Shown: positions 57,801 through 64,000 of the stretch, one piece after another | How the letters are laid out: each line of letters starts with the position of its first letter | How positions within the stretch are numbered: the stretch's first letter is position 1 | Assembly (NCBI GenBank): GCA_036245805.1 | Contig: BTRK01000003.1 | Span: 20,425,292-20,489,291, forward strand | Direction of reading: 5' to 3' | DNA: 64,000 bases | Source of the DNA: Pristionchus mayeri | Lineage: Eukaryota > Nematoda > Chromadorea > Rhabditida > Neodiplogasteridae | Made by a program: the position numbers and the translations under genes | The notes under the pieces: model-generated | The model's database searches: none | What the model saw: only the letters and a program-made list of their open reading frames with translations | Told to the model about the DNA's origin: nothing

Positions 57801-59166
57801 GGTATGCTCGATCTCTCCAAGTGCCAGCCGGGAGAACCGCGAGTCTACCTCAGCCAGGCACACTTCTACATGTCGCCCAAGGAGGTAACCTGTCGAGACC
57901 GGTGAATTACAATAACGAGGCAGTGTTGTTGTGCTGGGATGAGGCTTCAATTAACACTAAAATCTGATAATTGGATTGATTAGTTTGGGGGAGAATAAAA
58001 TTGATTTGGCAACCTTTGTAGAATATTTTAGTAATGCAAATAAGTATTAATGTGTTTATTAATTAATTGCATCTTATCTCAGGTGTGGTCCGCAGTCTCT
58101 GGCCTGGACGCTCCTGCTCCCGAGCGTGACTTGACCTACGTGGACATGGAACCGACGAGTGGAGTGGTCATCTACGCGAAGAGAGTCATGCAGGTCAACG
58201 TGGGCATGAAGAAGGGCAATCTCAAGTGAGCAACCATCCATCCTTCATGGTTTATTTCCATGGAATCAATCAAACTCACCCTGCGCAGACGTGGATGCAA
58301 TAATCATTGATGGTTTCATTGTTTCTACAAAAACCGCTCCCATTCAGTGTGCTGAAGAACACGGCGGGCAACGTGATCGTGCCAGTATTCTGGGTGAATG
58401 AGACTGCCTCCGTCGATCCCGAGACGAGGAACCAACTGGCGAATGAACTACAGGCTGCCAAGCACTACGCATTCATCGGAGGTACGAGAGGAGAGAGGGG
58501 GGGGGGGGGTGGGCAAGGGGGTTTGAGATAACAAATATATTAATGGGATAATAGACTATTTAATGATCATCGTGATTTTAATTGATACCAGTTGTGTGAT
58601 GGAGACTTTGATCGTTGCGATTCCAGTAGAAAAAAATTATAATATCATTAAATTGATTTTATGCCTCGAATGTACTGCAGGTGTCTCGTCGTTGACGGTG
58701 GGCGCTCTTCTCTTCATCGGAGTCGTCCTCGTCGTGCTCCTCGATCTTGCTCTCGGAGTGAGTTATCGATTAGATTGTCTAGGTTACGGTATGCATCCTC
58801 ATTTAATAGCTAGTACTCCCTCTATATTTGCTAGAATGAATATGTTTCATTTGCAATCCCAGCCATTCCCTCGATCAGTTCTTAATCTGTGTATAGTGTC
58901 ATTTCCAGAGAAAGGTGCATCCGATGGATGAAGTGGTGCACTACGGTAGGCCGAGGAATACTAATCATAGTTAACAGAAGTTGTGTGAAAAATTGACGCT
59001 TCCTACACATAGTTTAGCGGTTGGTGGCGGGATTTCGGTGGTGTGCCTACCGTAATCCGGAGAATTGCAGAATCGTGACGAGGAGGAGACTGCGCCCCTC
59101 GTCGCTCAGAACGGCGAGGGTGGTCAGGAGAACGAGGGCGCTTCAGTCAATTCCCAGGAGGAATAA
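54874..59166 (+). CDS. CD36/LIMP-2-family scavenger receptor
   Basis: Exons: 54874-54996, 55134-55247, 55315-55388, 55732-55882, 56050-56148, 56300-56422, 56556-56624, 56749-56897, 57102-57158, 57329-57435, 57784-57884, 58083-58225, 58348-58481, 58681-58757, 58909-58945, about 59063-59166 (about 553 aa). Topology is typical: N-terminal membrane helix (VALWVGGILGLLLLAAGLTA), a large lumenal domain with NxT/S sites (NGT, NFS, NDT, NET) and paired cysteines, a second helix (VGALLFIGVVLVVLLDLAL), and a short acidic tail. Family landmarks include the QKGPY box and GCLPAGMLDLSKC. The tail has EEETAPLV, resembling the LIMP-2 lysosomal signal DERAPLI, so an endolysosomal lipid or protein receptor is likely (inference). 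The intron after 56148 appears to be GC-AG. The last junction is uncertain: the good acceptor before 59071 breaks the frame unless exon 15 ends at AAG (58914). The alternative used here is an acceptor at 59062. Confidence 0.92.
58497..58509. repeat. Homopolymer G13 tract
   Basis: Thirteen consecutive G, starting 15 nt into the intron after the exon ending at 58481. Confidence 0.95.
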
Positions 59167-60067
59167 TCCAATCGATATCCGAGTGAATACGGTATTCTGT
59201 AAATTATGTTGTCTCTCGCCCTTGTTATGCTCTAACCTTGTGATCGTTTCCCATCCCCCAGTCCATCTCGATTCTACACATCTCCCATTGATTCACTCAC
59301 TAATCTACAAGTATCCATGTTGTATTTACTGTTAGAAGTCGTCGTACGAGGTCGATCCCCTCTCTACCTGTATCCCACTCGATTACTTTCCCACCCTGAG
59401 TCATCCCTGACATACTCTGGACTAAGTTGCTCACTCCTGTACATTCGCTTACTTAATTATGATAAATTCTGAAGATATTGGAACCTTGCTTGCCTGAGTG
59501 AATTATACTGGAACCGCGACAGAGGAAGATTACGAGTTAAATGAAAAATTCAAAAATTCAACATGTTGAACTTGCGCTTGAAATTTGTTCTTATCGGAAA
59601 ATCATTTTAAATTATTGTTTGGCTCAAACGTGTGTGCTGGTAGTTCGCTGAAAGGTATCCGTTACAGCTTTTACATACATGTAACAGGTGAAAGTACATC
59701 TGAAAGTGAGAGTCACGGTGCTTTCCCTCTGGCACTAACAGCAGGGATGGGAACCGTCTCCCATTTAGCCACTTTCATTGCTCCGAACCCGTTTCCCTGA
59801 TGAGATCTACTACTTTGATCTACCTGTCTCTCTCCGAGTAGAGGCTGCGACCGCAACAGCAAGCCCTGAGGGAGTACTTCTCCCTTCGAGAGTGGTATAA
59901 AAGAGAGAGGGGAAGGAATGCAAACCATCATCTGCCTTCCCTTCCTTCTCTTCTCCAGGTAATGACTAGTCCCTTCAATCTCACCGTTAGATCATAGATC
60001 TTTTACAAGCAATGTGCATTGTTGACAGTCCTACCGTACCCTACAGTAACCCTTGCATACTCCAGAC
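59167..60067. other. Spacer with collagen promoter and UTR intron
   Basis: The first part is the CD36-family 3' UTR and AT-rich sequence. From about 59860 there is a compact promoter with TATA box (listed separately). CTTCTCCAG/GTAATGAC at about 59958 and CTCCAG at 60065 look like the ends of a 5' UTR intron. Confidence 0.5.
59896..59903 (+). promoter_or_regulatory. TATA box of the collagen gene
   Basis: GTGGTATAAAAGAGAG lies about 170 bp upstream of the collagen ATG and about 60 bp upstream of a likely UTR-intron donor. Strong TATA boxes are usual for nematode cuticle collagens. Confidence 0.75.
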
Positions 60068-61284
60068 ATGGATCCGAAGCAGTCCTCACATGAGGAGGCG
60101 GCGCTCAAGCGGGTTGCTTTCATCTCGGTCACCCTCTCTACCGTATCCATCCTGGGAGCCATCGTAGCTGTCCCCATGATCTACAACTACATGCAGGTAC
60201 CGTACACCTACCGTAGTCCTAATCGAAAATTGACCTACCGTGACCTTTCTTCAGCACGTGCATGCTAACATCCAAGACGAGGTGGACTTCTGCAAGACGC
60301 GCACCAACTCCCTATGGCAGCAGTACACCTTCGTGAGTCGGCCTACTGACCTAGCTGGCGTATACTCGACCTACAGTGTCCTACAGTACCCTCGATTACA
60401 GTACTCGTCCCGCAACGCTGGCTCCGTGCGAATGCCTCGTGCTGCGTGGTTCGGCGACACTCGTCAGCTCACCTCGAATGGAAAGCGAGCCCGAGCCTAC
60501 GGTGCCGAATCGTACTCGAGTGGCCCCGCACAGGTCGCCCCCGCTGCCGCCGGTGGACCCACGTAAGTGTCCACTACCGTATTCCATGAATCCTTTCGAC
60601 AACTGATCGTAAATTCTACCGTATTCAAGTGACATCGCGGCCCAATTCGTGGCAGGAGGAGGAGCTTCCGGTGGTGGTGGAGGAGGAGGAGGAGGAGGAT
60701 GCTGCTCATGTGGAATGGGCCCTGCTGGTCCTCCCGGCCCTGCTGGATCAGATGGAGCACCAGGAAGCGATGGACACCCCGGAGGACCCGGATCTCCTGG
60801 AGCCGATGCCTCAGCTGCAGCACCAGCCCATCCCGACTTCTGCTTCGATTGCGCTCCTGGCCCCGCTGGACCCGCCGGATCTGCTGGACCTCCCGGACCA
60901 GCTGGAAATCCTGGAGCTCCCGGAGGCAATGCACCCGCTGGTGGACCCGGCCCCGCCGGACCACCTGGCCCTGCTGGACCCGCAGGAAATCCCGGAGGAC
61001 CTGGATCCGCTGGACCTCCCGGACCCGCCGGCGCAACCATCGAGGCACCTGGTGCTCCGGGACCCGCTGGTCCTCCCGGCCCAGCCGGAGCTCCTGGACC
61101 CGCTGGAAACCCTGGATCTGCCGCAGCTTCCCCTGCTGGTCCTCCTGGTCCCGCAGGAGACAAGGGACCCGATGGAGCTCCCGGACACCCTGGTGCCGCC
61201 GGTGCCGATGGATCCCACGGGGACAAGGGAGGAGGAGGAGGATGCGACCACTGTCCCCCTCCCAGAACCGCACCCGGATATTAG
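60068..61284 (+). CDS. Nematode cuticle collagen
   Basis: Exons: 60068-60196, 60255-60332, 60402-60562, 60630-61284. They total 1023 nt (340 aa). The ATG at 60068 is preferred; upstream in-frame codons do not offer an earlier ATG. The N-terminus has a cytoplasmic stub, a membrane/signal helix ([20 protein letters not shown]) and the conserved cuticle-collagen N-domain ([21 protein letters not shown]). A basic KRAR near residue 95 may be the subtilisin-like processing site. Then follow a poly-Gly stretch, Cys cluster CCSCG, short Gly-X-Y block, CFDC, the long Gly-X-Y block (mostly [10 protein letters not shown] type, with interruptions) and terminal CDHCPPP. Cys clusters flanking the triple helix are characteristic for interchain crosslinking. 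The other two frames are also open here because of repeat composition. Confidence 0.97.
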
Positions 61285-61391
61285 ACTCCCGGTGCACTGT
61301 ATTTATTCACGTTTTCGATCTCCCAATGAAGCGCTACGATCTCAAGGCTTTATTCGTTCCGCATCGAACCCGGTCAAAAGAGAAAAATCAA

Positions 61392-63803
<2,412 letters not shown>

Positions 63804-64000
63804 CGATTTTCTCGTTTCCTTGTTATAACTGTTTCGTTATCGCTCGTTCCACGTCCTAGTTTTGATATTTTGATCGAGCTTCGATCAGTGGGGAGCACCT
63901 TCCGCGACGGATGTTTATTGTTTGGACAGCAGTTCCACCGCGGTTCCTTGTTTTTCGCTATAGAGTCGGCACTTTGATTCTATGCGCTGGGATCGATTCG

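Overview
The window is nuclear DNA of a nematode. The genes are dense and split into many small exons. Most introns are about 45 to 400 bp, with acceptors such as TTGCAG and TTTCAG, and acceptor-like sites just upstream of several start codons suggest trans-splicing. A cuticle collagen is present, and the other recognisable genes are animal-type: a RecQ5 helicase, an Alix/BRO1 protein, an R-SMAD and a CD36-family receptor. The very high exon number (25 in rcq-5, 28 in alx-1) and the abundant TACGGTA-type intronic heptamer suggest a diplogastrid such as Pristionchus. That genus-level guess is inference.

Layout, left to right: (1) 11624 to beyond position 1, minus strand: 5' part of a very large protein with many C2H2-like fingers. 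(2) 11625-13825: AT-rich spacer with hairpin repeats. (3) 19046-13826, minus: complete rcq-5 (RecQ5), reconstructed as 25 exons and 772 aa, carrying two identical tRNA-Gln(CTG) genes in its introns in opposite orientations. (4) 19590-28201, plus: complete alx-1 (Alix), 28 exons and 898 aa, divergent from rcq-5. (5) 45029-28842, minus: a giant gene whose product combines at least nine U1/matrin-like zinc fingers, a coiled coil, RS-rich tracts and a Q/G/Y-rich tail. One intron contains a small inverted-repeat element flanked by an 11-bp direct repeat that includes the splice acceptor. (6) 45597-48627, plus: S/P/A-rich coiled-coil protein, followed on the same strand by (7) 49128-52419, a 541-aa protein kinase fold that has lost DFG (a probable pseudokinase). 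(8) 53823-52640, minus: small membrane-anchored protein of unknown role. (9) 54874-59166, plus: CD36/LIMP-2-type scavenger receptor. (10) 60068-61284, plus: cuticle collagen with its own TATA box. (11) 63803-61392, minus: complete R-SMAD (455 aa) ending in SSMS, with a tRNA-Ala(AGC) in an intron.

The genes do not form one pathway. Alix and a LIMP-2-like receptor both point to endolysosomal traffic. The SMAD and collagen are linked in nematodes through body-size and cuticle signalling, but here they are simply convergent neighbours. The most unusual structures are the transposon-like intron at 29.3-29.5 kb, the finger/RS/prion-like giant gene, the kinase with dead catalytic motifs, and the repeated GATC-rich mini-introns.
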